The notes under the pieces: generated by a model
What the model was told of the DNA's origin: nothing
Seen by the model: the letters and a program-made list of their open reading frames with translations, nothing else
Database searches by the model: none
Source: an uncultured Erythrobacter sp.
Lineage (GTDB): Bacteria > Pseudomonadota > Alphaproteobacteria > Sphingomonadales > Sphingomonadaceae
Length of the DNA stretch: 64,000 nt
Assembly (NCBI GenBank): GCA_947498065.1
Contig: CANMIS010000002.1
Span: forward strand, 434,001-498,000
Direction: 5' to 3'
Translations under genes and position numbers: made by a program
Part shown: in pieces, positions 50,250 through 57,694 of the stretch
Position numbering within the stretch: position 1 is the stretch's first letter
How the letters are laid out: every line of letters begins with the position of its first letter

Positions 50250-50987
50250 ATGTTTAGGAGCCTTATCAGCGCATTACGCAGCATGGTGTTTTATCCTGTG
50301 TTCTACGGGGTCAGCGCGATGCTGGTTGTGGCCGCTGTACTGGCGCTGACATTCCGGCAAGATGCCCTGCGCGGCATTGTGCGGCGCTGGACCGATTGGC
50401 ACCGCTGGTGCCTGCGCGTCATTATCGGCATTACCGTCAAGGTCGAAGGCGAGCTTGCGACCGGCCCAGTGCTCTATGTGATCAAACATGAGAGCTTTTT
50501 TGAGGCGATTGACACACCCACATTGCTGCGCTGGCCTGCTGTGTTCACGAAGCGTGAGTTGTTCGACATTCCCGGCTGGGGCCGGGCGGCGATCATCTAT
50601 GGCCTCATCCCGGTTTCCCGCGACGGCGGGGCCAGCGCTCTGCGCAAGATGCTAAGCGCGGCCAAGGGAATGGTGGCGGAAGGACGCCCGCTCGTTATCT
50701 TTCCAGAGGGGACACGCGTGCCGCACGGCGAAAGCCCGCCAATGCGCGCGGGCTTTGCGGGGATTTACAAACTGGTCAAATTGCCGGTGGTGCCTGTCGC
50801 CGTGAACAGCGGGCCGCTCTATCACGGCTGGATCAAGCGCTCTGGCGTGATCACTTACAAGGTTGGTGAGATGGTCCCGCCCGGTCTTCCGCGCGAAGAG
50901 GCAGAGCAGCGGGTCCATGCAGCGATGAATGCGCTTAATGATCCCGCCCAAAGTCTGGACTCTCATCGTCCTGACCTTCTTCGATAA
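50250..50987 (+). CDS. plsC: 1-acyl-sn-glycerol-3-phosphate acyltransferase
   Basis: A 245-aa membrane-associated enzyme that acylates lysophosphatidic acid to phosphatidic acid. An N-terminal membrane helix is present. The acyltransferase box is KHESFFEAID, with Glu where most members have Asp in HX4D, a form I recall as common in alphaproteobacteria. The second motif is FPEGTRVPHG. The ATG at 50250 is favoured over GTG at 50244 because AAAGAG is 7 nt upstream. Its 3' end overlaps the end of the converging prephenate-dehydrogenase gene by 53 nt. Confidence 0.9.
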   Translation: MFRSLISALRSMVFYPVFYGVSAMLVVAAVLALTFRQDALRGIVRRWTDWHRWCLRVIIGITVKVEGELATGPVLYVIKHESFFEAIDTPTLLRWPAVFTKRELFDIPGWGRAAIIYGLIPVSRDGGASALRKMLSAAKGMVAEGRPLVIFPEGTRVPHGESPPMRAGFAGIYKLVKLPVVPVAVNSGPLYHGWIKRSGVITYKVGEMVPPGLPREEAEQRVHAAMNALNDPAQSLDSHRPDLLR

Positions 50988-51837
50988 TCTTGCGCCGGAT
51001 TGTCCGCGTTCGGCTGAACAATTCCTCCAGCGTCTCGCCATCGCCTGATCGGATCGCGCGCTGCAATGCGGTGAGGTCTTCGCTGAACCGGCCCAGCATT
51101 TCGAGCACGGCAGCCTTGTTGTTCAAGAACACGTCGCGCCACATCACCGGATCGGATGCGGCGATCCGGGTGAAATCGCGAAAACCACCGGCGGAATATT
51201 TGATCACTTCGCCGCGCGTCACCTCTTCCAGATCGCTGGCGGTGCCAACAATTGTGAAGGCGATAAGGTGTGGGATATGGCTGGTCACAGCCAGCACCAG
51301 ATCGTGATGCTCGGCATCCATGATCTCGATCCGTGCGCCCAGCTTTGTCCAAAAGCCCGTGAGCGCCTCCAGAGCAGCCGCATCTGCGCCATCTGGAGGG
51401 GTGAGGATGCACCAGCGATTGGTGAACAGCGAAGCAAAACCAGCCTCCGGCCCGCTTTGCTCGGTCCCAGCAACGGGGTGCGCAGGGATGATCGTGTGGC
51501 CGGGCAATGCAGCGGCTAGGTCAGCCAAGACGCTGGTCTTGGAGGAGCCAACATCGCTGATGATCGCATCCGGTTTGACCGCACCGGCAAGAGCTTCTGC
51601 CGCGCTGGCCATCGCGCCAACAGGCACGCATAGAATGACGAGATCGGCGCTGCGCACCGCGGCTTCGGCACTGTCACAGACTTGGCTGGTTAGGCAGCGC
51701 TTGCGGGCCGCGTCGCGAACGGCGGGGTCCGCATCATAGCCGAAGGTCGTGATCTCTGGCGCATGCTCGCTTACCGCGAGGCCGATGGAGCCGCCAAGCA
51801 GGCCAAGGCCGATGATTGCGACCGATTGAATGGTCAT
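50935..51837 (-). CDS. tyrA: Prephenate/arogenate dehydrogenase
   Basis: A 300-aa NAD(P)-dependent enzyme of tyrosine synthesis that oxidatively decarboxylates prephenate or arogenate. The Rossmann motif is VAIIGLGLLGGSIGLAV. HPVAGTEQSGPEAG holds the substrate-binding region, and AVTSHIPHLIAF is the conserved helix with the catalytic His region. The chorismate-mutase and ACT domains are absent. The start at 51837 overlaps the hisC stop by 4 nt, so it is coupled to the aminotransferase, which may supply the transamination step. Its last 53 nt run antisense to plsC. Confidence 0.92.
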   Translation of the reverse strand: MTIQSVAIIGLGLLGGSIGLAVSEHAPEITTFGYDADPAVRDAARKRCLTSQVCDSAEAAVRSADLVILCVPVGAMASAAEALAGAVKPDAIISDVGSSKTSVLADLAAALPGHTIIPAHPVAGTEQSGPEAGFASLFTNRWCILTPPDGADAAALEALTGFWTKLGARIEIMDAEHHDLVLAVTSHIPHLIAFTIVGTASDLEEVTRGEVIKYSAGGFRDFTRIAASDPVMWRDVFLNNKAAVLEMLGRFSEDLTALQRAIRSGDGETLEELFSRTRTIRRKIIEEGQDDESPDFGRDH

Positions 51838-52934
51838 GCTGGCTCTCCGCACAGCGCGCGCAGAGTGGCGACAACTTCTTCCATATGCTCTTCGCTGCCA
51901 ATCGTGATGCGCAGCGCATTGGGCAGGCCTTGGCCCGGCATGTGGCGCACGGCATATCCCGCCTCGCTGAGGGCTTGCAGAGCGCTCTCGGCGCTGACAT
52001 CGCCTTCAAACAGGACCAGCATGAAGTTGGCTTGGCTAGGGATCGCTCGCAGGCCGTGATTGCCAAGTGCGGCGATTGCTTCGCTCAGCTTCGCTCGCCC
52101 TGCTGCATTCACTTCGCGCGAGTTTGCAACGAATTGCTGATCAGCCAAGGCCGCAATCGCGGCGTTTTGCCCTTGAGTGGAAACGTTGAAGGCCCCGCGC
52201 AAACGGTTGAGCGCATCGATCAGATTGGGCGCGCCGGTGGCCCATCCAATCCGAAGGCCAGCCAGCCCATACGCCTTGGAGAATGTCCGCGTCACCAGCA
52301 CATTGTTAGCGCTTGCCGCCAGCTCGAGGCCGCCATCGTCCATCTCGTCCTCGACATATTCGCCGTAGGCTTGGTCCAGCACCAGCAGCACGCTGGGCGG
52401 CAGACCCGCATGCAGGCGGCGCACCTCATCCCGGTCTATTGCGGTGCCGCCCGGATTGTTCGGATTGTCTAGCAGGACAACCTTGGTCTTGTCGGTAACG
52501 CGCTCAAGGATGTTGTCGATAGATGCGACAAAATCATCATCCTCGATAAACACGGGCGTCGCGCCGACCTTCCGCGCGATCAGCGGGTAGAGCGAGAAAG
52601 AGTATTTTGAGAACAGTACTTCATCGCCCGGTCCAGCAAAGGCTTGAACCGCGCAGTGCAATAGCTCTCCCGAGCCGGTGCCGCAGACAATCTGAGCGGG
52701 GTCGATGCCGTGCAGTGCGCCAATCGCATCGGCCAGCGGCAGCGCGCCGGGGTCAGGATAAAGCTCTGGATGGCCGGGCTCACGCAGAGCTTCCAGCGCG
52801 GCCTTGCTGCACCCCAATGGGTTCTCATTGGCAGATAGTTTGACCAGCTCGCGCCCGTCGTCGGCCTTGGACTTGCCAGGCACATAGGCGCGGATTTCGT
52901 TGATCCAGGGCTTCAGTTCAGGTTGCGTCGGCAT
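51834..52934 (-). CDS. hisC: Histidinol-phosphate aminotransferase (possible dual role in aromatic amino acids)
   Basis: A 366-aa PLP-dependent aminotransferase. NPLGCSKAALEAL, LDNPNNPGGTAI, VLDQAYGEYV and the PLP-lysine region TRTFSKAYGLAGLRIGW are all present. HisC makes histidinol phosphate, and HisC-type enzymes next to tyrA often also transaminate phenylpyruvate or prephenate, which the gene pair suggests. The start at 52934 (MPTQPELKPW) is preferred; an ATG at 52949 is in frame. It is divergent from metX. Confidence 0.92.
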   Translation of the reverse strand: MPTQPELKPWINEIRAYVPGKSKADDGRELVKLSANENPLGCSKAALEALREPGHPELYPDPGALPLADAIGALHGIDPAQIVCGTGSGELLHCAVQAFAGPGDEVLFSKYSFSLYPLIARKVGATPVFIEDDDFVASIDNILERVTDKTKVVLLDNPNNPGGTAIDRDEVRRLHAGLPPSVLLVLDQAYGEYVEDEMDDGGLELAASANNVLVTRTFSKAYGLAGLRIGWATGAPNLIDALNRLRGAFNVSTQGQNAAIAALADQQFVANSREVNAAGRAKLSEAIAALGNHGLRAIPSQANFMLVLFEGDVSAESALQALSEAGYAVRHMPGQGLPNALRITIGSEEHMEEVVATLRALCGEPA

Positions 52935-53018
52935 AGTAGCGGCGCGCATAACCGCTCTTGCTGATAAAAAACAGCGCAATTGACACTCGCGAGTTGCTCG
53001 CCCAATCCCCGCAGCCCA

Positions 53019-54131
53019 ATGGCCACACCGCCCGCCTCTAAGAGCTTTGCGCTCCCCGATGATCTGCCGCTCGATTGCGGGCAGGCGCTGAGCAATGTTG
53101 AGATTGCTTATGAGAGCTATGGCGACCTCGCGCCGGACAAATCCAACGCGGTTCTGATCTGTCACGCGCTGACCGGTGACCAATATATCGCCAGCCCGCA
53201 TCCTGTGACTGGCAAGCCCGGCTGGTGGGAGCGGATGGTCGGCCCTGGCAAGCCGATCGACACAGACCGGTTTCATGTCATCTGTGCCAATGTCATCGGC
53301 AGCTGCATGGGCTCCACCGGGCCGATGAGCGATGGGCCAGATGGCAAAGCTTACGCCATGCGGTTTCCTGTTATCACCATTCGCGACATGGTGCGCGGGC
53401 TCGTCGCTCTGCTCGATGGCATGGGGATTGAGCGGCTTCATACGGTGGTGGGCGGATCAATGGGCGGGATGCAGGCGCTGAGCCTCGCTGCCAATTGGCC
53501 GGACCGGGCTGAGCGCGTGCTGGTGATCGCCTCAACCGCGCGGCATTCGGCGCAGAATATCGCATTTCACGAAGTTGGCCGCCAAGCGATCATGGCCGAT
53601 CCAGCCTGGCAGGACGGCGATTATTATGCGAGCGATGCCTCGCCTGATAATGGCCTCGCCGTGGCGCGGATGGCGGCGCATATCACCTATCTTTCCGAAG
53701 AAGGCCTAACCGCGAAATTTGGCCGCCGGTTGCAGGATCGCTCTTCCAAAAGCTTCGGGTTTGACGCGGATTTTCAGGTGGAGAGCTATCTGCGTTACCA
53801 AGGCAGCGGCTTTACCCAGCGGTTCGATGCCAATTCCTACCTCTATATCACCCGCGCGATGGACTATTTCGATCTCGCGGAGGAATTCGCGGACATGCCG
53901 GGCAGCGGCAAGCTCGCGGATGCTTTTGCAGGCACGGGCTCTCGTTTTTGCTTGGTCAGTTTCGACACCGACTGGCTCTATCCGACCGCGGAAAGCCGCC
54001 ATATCGTTCATGCGCTGAACGCAGCCGGGGCAAAGGTCAGCTTTGTCGAGCTCTCCGCCCCGCATGGGCATGATAGCTTTCTGCTCGAACATGCAGCACT
54101 CGACCGAGTGGTGCAGGGGTTCCTCGAATGA
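53019..54131 (+). CDS. metX: Homoserine O-acetyltransferase (MetX)
   Basis: A 370-aa alpha/beta-hydrolase-fold enzyme that acylates homoserine, committing it to methionine. [10 protein letters not shown] holds the oxyanion region, [10 protein letters not shown] the nucleophile Ser, and the triad Asp and His lie in [11 protein letters not shown] and PHGHDSFL. Whether acetyl or succinyl is used cannot be told here. The ATG at 53019 ([10 protein letters not shown]) is preferred to the upstream in-frame ATG at 52980. Its stop overlaps metW by 4 nt, the standard proteobacterial pair. Confidence 0.94.
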   Translation: MATPPASKSFALPDDLPLDCGQALSNVEIAYESYGDLAPDKSNAVLICHALTGDQYIASPHPVTGKPGWWERMVGPGKPIDTDRFHVICANVIGSCMGSTGPMSDGPDGKAYAMRFPVITIRDMVRGLVALLDGMGIERLHTVVGGSMGGMQALSLAANWPDRAERVLVIASTARHSAQNIAFHEVGRQAIMADPAWQDGDYYASDASPDNGLAVARMAAHITYLSEEGLTAKFGRRLQDRSSKSFGFDADFQVESYLRYQGSGFTQRFDANSYLYITRAMDYFDLAEEFADMPGSGKLADAFAGTGSRFCLVSFDTDWLYPTAESRHIVHALNAAGAKVSFVELSAPHGHDSFLLEHAALDRVVQGFLE

Positions 54132-54715
54132 CGTTAAGACCTGATCTCGCTGCGATTGCCGCGCATGTCGCGCAGGGCAGCCGCGTGCTTGATATCGGCT
54201 GCGGCGACGGGGCTTTGATGGCGGAGCTGGAGAGCACACTCGGCGTGGATGCGCGCGGGCTTGAACTCAACCCAGCGCAGGTTGAGCGCTGCGTCGCGCG
54301 CGGGCTGTCGGTGGTTCAGGGCGATGCTGACAGCGATCTTGCGAACTATCCCGACAAGGCATTTGATTACGCGATTCTCAGCCAAACGTTGCAAACGGCG
54401 GACCGACCTGACCGGATGCTGGATGAGCTGCTGCGGGTCGGCACAAAGGCTTTCGTCAGCTTTCCCAACTTTGCCCATTGGCGCACCCGCGCGGCGCTGA
54501 TGTTCGGTGGGCGTATGCCGGTGACCAGCGCGCTGCCGCTAAGCTGGTATGAAACGCAAAACATCCACCATGTGACGATCGATGATTTTCGTGAGCTGGC
54601 GCGGGCAAAGGGCGCGCGGATCGAGCGCAGCTGGTTTTTTGCGAGTGAGAAACAAATCGGCGCACCAGCAGCTAACTGGCGCGCCGAATTCGCTGTGTTC
54701 GAACTGAGCCGTTAA
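54128..54715 (+). CDS. metW: Methionine biosynthesis protein MetW
   Basis: A 195-aa SAM-methyltransferase-fold protein that partners MetX and is needed for its full activity. [15 protein letters not shown] is the SAM-binding motif [21 protein letters not shown] is the MetW signature near the C-terminus. It is coupled by a 4-nt overlap to metX. The 79-nt palindrome lies 21 nt after the stop. Confidence 0.94.
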   Translation: MTLRPDLAAIAAHVAQGSRVLDIGCGDGALMAELESTLGVDARGLELNPAQVERCVARGLSVVQGDADSDLANYPDKAFDYAILSQTLQTADRPDRMLDELLRVGTKAFVSFPNFAHWRTRAALMFGGRMPVTSALPLSWYETQNIHHVTIDDFRELARAKGARIERSWFFASEKQIGAPAANWRAEFAVFELSR

Positions 54716-54736
54716 ATTCTTATCGGCGTGCCGTAA

Positions 54737-54815
54737 CCACCCGCGCCCTCCACCCTTCCACCCGGATTGTCACGCCGGGTTAAACTCCGGGTGGAAGGGT
54801 GGAGGGCGCGGGTGG
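54737..54815. repeat. 79-nt palindromic repeat, copy 2
   Basis: Perfect 30-nt arms (54737-54766 and 54786-54815) flank a 19-nt loop that begins TTGTCACGCCGGGTTA. Against copy 1 at 7846, two arm positions differ and both changes are matched in the opposite arm. It lies between metW (+) and the VOC gene (-), so it may double as a terminator. Confidence 0.92.
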
Positions 54816-54834
54816 CCCGGTCAGTCAGAACTTA

Positions 54835-55224
54835 TCATGGCCGGTGAATGCCGCAGACTTTGTGGCCGTCTGGATCGGTGAAGTAGCACAGGTTCATTGT
54901 GCCCATTGATCCATTGCGCGGGCCGGGTGGGTCTTCGATGCTGGTGCCGCCATTGGCGACCGCAACATCGTGCAATTCCTGAATTTGCTCCAGCGAGTTG
55001 CACTTAAATCCGATTGTGAAGCCATTCGACGGAGTCACTGGCTCGCCATTGATTGGCTCGCTGATGGAGAATGTGTGGCCATCATGGATGTAGAACAGGC
55101 GCGTTTGACCCGTGTCGTTGACATGCGCCATCGGCTCGCCCGCGCCGAGAACGCCGAGAACTTTGGTATAGAAGGCTTTTGACCGTTCAATATCATTGGA
55201 ACCGATCATGATGTGGTTAAGCAT
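54835..55224 (-). CDS. VOC/glyoxalase-family protein
   Basis: A 129-aa single-domain protein of the vicinal oxygen chelate superfamily. MLNHIMIGSNDIERSKAFYTKVLG is the first beta-alpha unit with a metal-ligand His. PGPRNGSMGTMNLCYFTDPDGHKVCGIH is the second, with a PDGH-type ligand region. The members include glyoxalase I, fosfomycin resistance proteins and dioxygenases; this short form is usually of unknown substrate. Monocistronic. Confidence 0.9.
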   Translation of the reverse strand: MLNHIMIGSNDIERSKAFYTKVLGVLGAGEPMAHVNDTGQTRLFYIHDGHTFSISEPINGEPVTPSNGFTIGFKCNSLEQIQELHDVAVANGGTSIEDPPGPRNGSMGTMNLCYFTDPDGHKVCGIHRP

Positions 55225-55299
55225 TGTGGGGTTTCTCCTCTGTAAGTCTCCACGAAGCTGGTAGCATGGCGTTCAGATTGATTGCTATAGGCAACTGAT

Positions 55300-55683
55300 A
55301 TGAGCTCTTTATCAATCATCGCCGCGCTGCTGCTGGCGCAAGCTGGCCCTGTCGCTACCCTCACATCTGTTGCTGATGAAGCTGCTAGCGCTGCTAACCT
55401 CTCCAGCGAGAACCGCGCGATTGTGCGCTGCTCAGCGGCGTTCTCGCTGGTCGCCTTTGGTCAGGCCAACGGCAATACGGATGCGCAAAAATGGCCTGCA
55501 ATGGGCGAGCGAGGGCGCGAATTTTTCGTGCGCGCACTGGCAGGACTGATGGATGAGACCGGGCTAAACCGTGACGGTGTGTCGCAATTGGTTTCGACCG
55601 AAGCGCAGCGCCTTTGGGATACGGACACACTCAATGACGTGATGCCGGCCTGCCTTTTGATGTTGGAAACCTCCGGGGTTTAA
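55300..55683 (+). CDS. Hypothetical exported protein
   Basis: A 127-aa protein. Its N-terminus is hydrophobic (LSIIAALLLAQAGPVA) and may be a signal peptide cut after LAQA. The rest is helical, with a cysteine in AIVRCSAAF and one in MPACLLML that could form a disulfide. No family recognised. It is divergent from the VOC gene and close to another small exported-protein gene on the same strand. Confidence 0.75.
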   Translation: MSSLSIIAALLLAQAGPVATLTSVADEAASAANLSSENRAIVRCSAAFSLVAFGQANGNTDAQKWPAMGERGREFFVRALAGLMDETGLNRDGVSQLVSTEAQRLWDTDTLNDVMPACLLMLETSGV

Positions 55684-55779
55684 CGCCCGTCTGACTAGGC
55701 TCGCCTTACCTCCGTTCAGGTTCAAGTCATTGAACATGAACTAATGCATGGGTAACCCAAATTTTCAGGAGGATTTTCC

Positions 55780-56229
55780 ATGCGCGCTTTGCCTATTGCT
55801 GCCGCCGCTGTGTTGGCGCTTGCCACCCCGTCCATCGCCTTTGCGCAGGACGCGGCAGATATCCCGCCAAGCGACGCGGAAACTTCGCTTTCGCAATTGT
55901 CTGAAAAATTGTCCGACCCTGCGTTTCAGGATCAGGCCGCTGTTATGGCAGAGATATTGCTGGGCACGGTGTTGGAAATGCCGATCGGTCCCATGGTCGA
56001 GGCCTTGGACAAGGCAACCGGAGGCCAAGGGCCAGACATTGATCCCGATGCCCGCGTGCGAGATCTCGCGCCAGAGGCGGACGAGCTGCCCGAGCGATTG
56101 TCGGATGAACTGCCCCGCGCCATGAACACAATGAGCGGAATGGCTGAAGGTTTGGAGCTGATGCTGCCTGCTTTGCGCGATATGGCGGAGCGGATGAAGG
56201 GCGCGCTGGATGAGGCGCGCGTGCGCTAA
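55780..56229 (+). CDS. Hypothetical periplasmic protein
   Basis: A 149-aa protein with a clear signal peptide (ending SIAFAQ) and a strong AGGAGG site 8 nt before the ATG. The mature part is acidic and helical, with repeated leucines (LSQLSEKLSDPAF, MAEGLELMLPALRDMAERM). No family recognised. It lies about 96 nt after the hypothetical gene at 55300. Confidence 0.82.
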   Translation: MRALPIAAAAVLALATPSIAFAQDAADIPPSDAETSLSQLSEKLSDPAFQDQAAVMAEILLGTVLEMPIGPMVEALDKATGGQGPDIDPDARVRDLAPEADELPERLSDELPRAMNTMSGMAEGLELMLPALRDMAERMKGALDEARVR

Positions 56230-56334
56230 ACCGCGGCCAGCGGCTTGCGAATGCAGGTCGCCTGTTCGATTCACAAGACTTTACGCGAAATCCAGTGGAC
56301 GCGGAGCCTGCGCTAAGGCATGAATCTCAGCGTC

Positions 56335-57006
56335 ATGTACCGCCTTCACCAATTCCCACTCTGTCCCTTTAGCCGTAAGGTTCGGCTGCTGATGGGCGAG
56401 AAGAATATCGCCTATGAATTGGTGCGCGAAGACCCGTGGGCGGCCTCTGACATGTTCTTCAATCTCAATCCGGCTGGCCGTACGCCAGTCCTGGTTGATG
56501 CGGAGCGCGAGATCGTGATCAGCGACAGCCGCGCGATTGCGGAATATTTTGAAGAAACCGTCGACACCGCGCCGATGATCAATGGCACAGCGACGGGCCG
56601 CGCAGAAATCCGCCGCTTGGTCGCTTTGTTTGACGAGAATTTCTACGCCGATGTCACCGCGCCGCTTTTGTCGGAGCGGATGAAGAAGCGCATTGTCCTG
56701 CGCCAGCCGCCGGATTCCAAGGTTCTGCGGATAGCGATGAAGCTCGCTCATGGCCATTTGGACTATATGGACTGGCTGATCGACAATCGCCCATGGCTCG
56801 CCGGATCGACCATGAGCATGGCCGACCTTGCCGCCGCTGCGCAGATATCGGTTGCGGACTATCTCGGCGGAATTGACTGGACTGGGCACGAGCAAACGCG
56901 CGGCTGGTATGCCGTGTTTAAGAGCCGCCCGAGCTTCCGCCCGCTGCTGACTGAGCGCATGGATGTGATCAAGCCGCCTGCGCATTACGCGCTGGTCGAT
57001 GGGTAG
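56335..57006 (+). CDS. Glutathione S-transferase family protein
   Basis: A 223-aa protein (five more residues if the ATG at 56320 is used). [20 protein letters not shown] has CPFS in the position of the catalytic N-terminal Ser/Cys (beta/omega-like GST). The cis-Pro region is [10 protein letters not shown], the glutathione site is [12 protein letters not shown], and [17 protein letters not shown] is the C-domain capping box. The Cys-bearing CPFS site hints at thiol-transfer or dehalogenase-type chemistry rather than simple conjugation. Substrate unknown. Confidence 0.87.
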   Translation: MYRLHQFPLCPFSRKVRLLMGEKNIAYELVREDPWAASDMFFNLNPAGRTPVLVDAEREIVISDSRAIAEYFEETVDTAPMINGTATGRAEIRRLVALFDENFYADVTAPLLSERMKKRIVLRQPPDSKVLRIAMKLAHGHLDYMDWLIDNRPWLAGSTMSMADLAAAAQISVADYLGGIDWTGHEQTRGWYAVFKSRPSFRPLLTERMDVIKPPAHYALVDG

Positions 57007-57020
57007 ACTTTTTTGTTTTC

Positions 57021-57114
57021 CGCACACCATCCGGTGTGCGATTTCCTCGCTCATGCGATCATAGATCGCATCGCTGCGGGCGGGCGGTCGCCCTTGCGGT
57101 TCATCTTCGAGGAA
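57021..57114 (+). other. Structured intergenic segment upstream of msrB
   Basis: It comprises a perfect 8-bp hairpin (57021-57040, just after a T-run), followed by a closed multi-stem layout: TTCCTCG (57043-57049) pairs with CGAGGAA (57108-57114), enclosing hairpins ATGCGAT/ATCGCAT (57053-57071) and GGGCG/CGCCC (57082-57093). It may be an RNA leader, a terminator plus leader, or a dispersed repeat. Confidence 0.5.
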
Positions 57115-57149
57115 CCGATATTAGCGCTAACGGATTATGGAGCGCGACA

Positions 57150-57554
57150 ATGAATACCGACCCGAAGACTACGACAGAGGCCGAATGGCGCGAAAAGCTC
57201 TCGCCAGAGCAATATCATGTCCTGCGCGAGGCGGGCACAGAGAGGGCCTTCACCGGCGAATACGACAAGCATTTTGAAGAGGGTGAATACACCTGCGCGG
57301 GCTGCGGCACTGTGCTGTTCGCGAGCGATGCGAAGTACAATAGCGGATGCGGCTGGCCCGCCTTTACCAAGCCAGCGGATGCCGAGACCGTCGAGGAAAA
57401 GCGCGACGTGTCTTTCGGTATGATCCGGACCGAAGTGCTGTGTTCCGCATGTGGGGGCCATTTGGGCCATGTCTTTCCCGATGGCCCGCAAGAGGCAGGC
57501 GGCCTGCGCTATTGTATCAACTCAGCCAGCCTGGATTTCGCCTCGGACGATTAA
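57150..57554 (+). CDS. msrB: Peptide-methionine (R)-S-oxide reductase
   Basis: A 134-aa enzyme that repairs methionine-R-sulfoxide in proteins using thioredoxin. Two CxxC pairs, CAGC and CSAC, bind structural zinc. [10 protein letters not shown] and [10 protein letters not shown] are family hallmarks, and the catalytic Cys is in RYCINSASL. The start MNTDPKTT at 57150 is chosen over the in-frame extension to 57036, which runs through the structured leader. Cytoplasmic; no MsrA nearby. Confidence 0.94.
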   Translation: MNTDPKTTTEAEWREKLSPEQYHVLREAGTERAFTGEYDKHFEEGEYTCAGCGTVLFASDAKYNSGCGWPAFTKPADAETVEEKRDVSFGMIRTEVLCSACGGHLGHVFPDGPQEAGGLRYCINSASLDFASDD

Positions 57555-57694
57555 GGCGCTTTGCAGCAATAACCCGTTTTGGAGGCCGGCTGCATTGCGA
57601 ATATTGTTCACGCCGGGTTAGGACAGACCCATGCAGGTCAATTGCGGGTGAAAACGCGCGATTTTGAGCGCGAAAGGGATAGGCCAAGCCGGTA

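Noticed and set aside
52935..53018. SAM-responsive riboswitch before metX
   Set aside because: Only about 84 nt separate hisC and metX, and I could not find the conserved SAM-II or SAM/SAH core or stems.
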